Made by a program: the position numbers and the translations under genes | Part shown: piece after piece, positions 13,685 to 13,740 of the stretch | Position numbering within the stretch: the stretch's first letter is position 1 | How the letters are laid out: each line of letters begins with the position of its first letter | Notes under the pieces: model-generated | Told to the model about the DNA's origin: nothing | What the model saw: only the letters and a program-made list of their open reading frames with translations | The model's database searches: none | NCBI GenBank assembly: GCA_013698135.1 | Contig: JACCVM010000010.1 | Span: forward strand, 1-13,740 | Reading direction: 5' to 3' | Length of the DNA: 13,740 nt | Origin: Euzebyaceae bacterium | GTDB lineage: Bacteria; Actinomycetota; Nitriliruptoria; Euzebyales; Egibacteraceae

Positions 13685-13740
13685 TACCCGGTCTGGCCAG
13701 GCACTTTGTCCACCACTCGCTCGTCACGCCGACTAGCATA

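Noticed and set aside
13685..13740. A possible terminator or new promoter after tRNA-Arg (CTGGCCAG palindrome, TAGCAT near the edge).
   Set aside because: The palindrome is only eight bases with no T-run, and the edge hexamer has no visible gene behind it.

Overview
The window is 13.7 kb of very GC-rich DNA. Nearly every gene reads leftward on the minus strand; the only plus-strand gene is a tRNA-Arg at the right edge. The order argS, lysA, hom, thrC, thrB, rho is the conserved housekeeping block of Actinobacteria (in Mycobacterium the same genes run argS-lysA-thrA-thrC-thrB-rho). Together with the GC content, GTG/TTG starts, near-leaderless genes and a long disordered insert in Rho, this points to an actinobacterium, probably a deep-branching lineage. 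The genus cannot be fixed from the sequence alone.

Layout, right to left in the direction of transcription: a plus-strand tRNA-Arg(CCG) with its own promoter; a 276-bp divergent intergenic region holding two copies of a 38-bp palindromic repeat; a stand-alone receiver protein; argS; a two-HKD phospholipase D/cardiolipin synthase-type gene; lysA, which carries an apparent single-base frameshift; hom; thrC; thrB; an intergenic region with two more copies of the palindrome flanking a strong hairpin; then a tight cluster of a metallophosphoesterase, cyclic 2,3-diphosphoglycerate synthetase, 2-phosphoglycerate kinase and the transcription terminator Rho. The Rho C-terminus lies beyond the left edge.

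lysA, hom, thrC and thrB supply the aspartate-family pathway: lysine from meso-diaminopimelate, and threonine from aspartate semialdehyde. The most interesting part is at 1834-5134. A 2-phosphoglycerate kinase and a cyclic 2,3-diphosphoglycerate (cDPG) synthetase, the two enzymes that make the methanogen solute cDPG, lie 21 bp apart. A metallophosphoesterase sits 10 bp upstream and could be the missing hydrolase of that compound. The whole cassette sits between thrB and rho, genes that are adjacent in Mycobacterium, and its last gene ends 11 bp before rho, with the rho ribosome binding site touching its stop codon. This suggests a bacterial cDPG (or 2,3-bisphosphoglycerate) metabolic module co-expressed with Rho.

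Other notable items are the paired 38-bp palindromes with a 70-71 bp period, the tandem pentapeptide repeat in Rho, the lysA frameshift, and a recurrent TAnnnT box close to several starts. No CRISPR array, phage or insertion sequence was seen, and no protein-coding-free stretch exceeds 300 bases.
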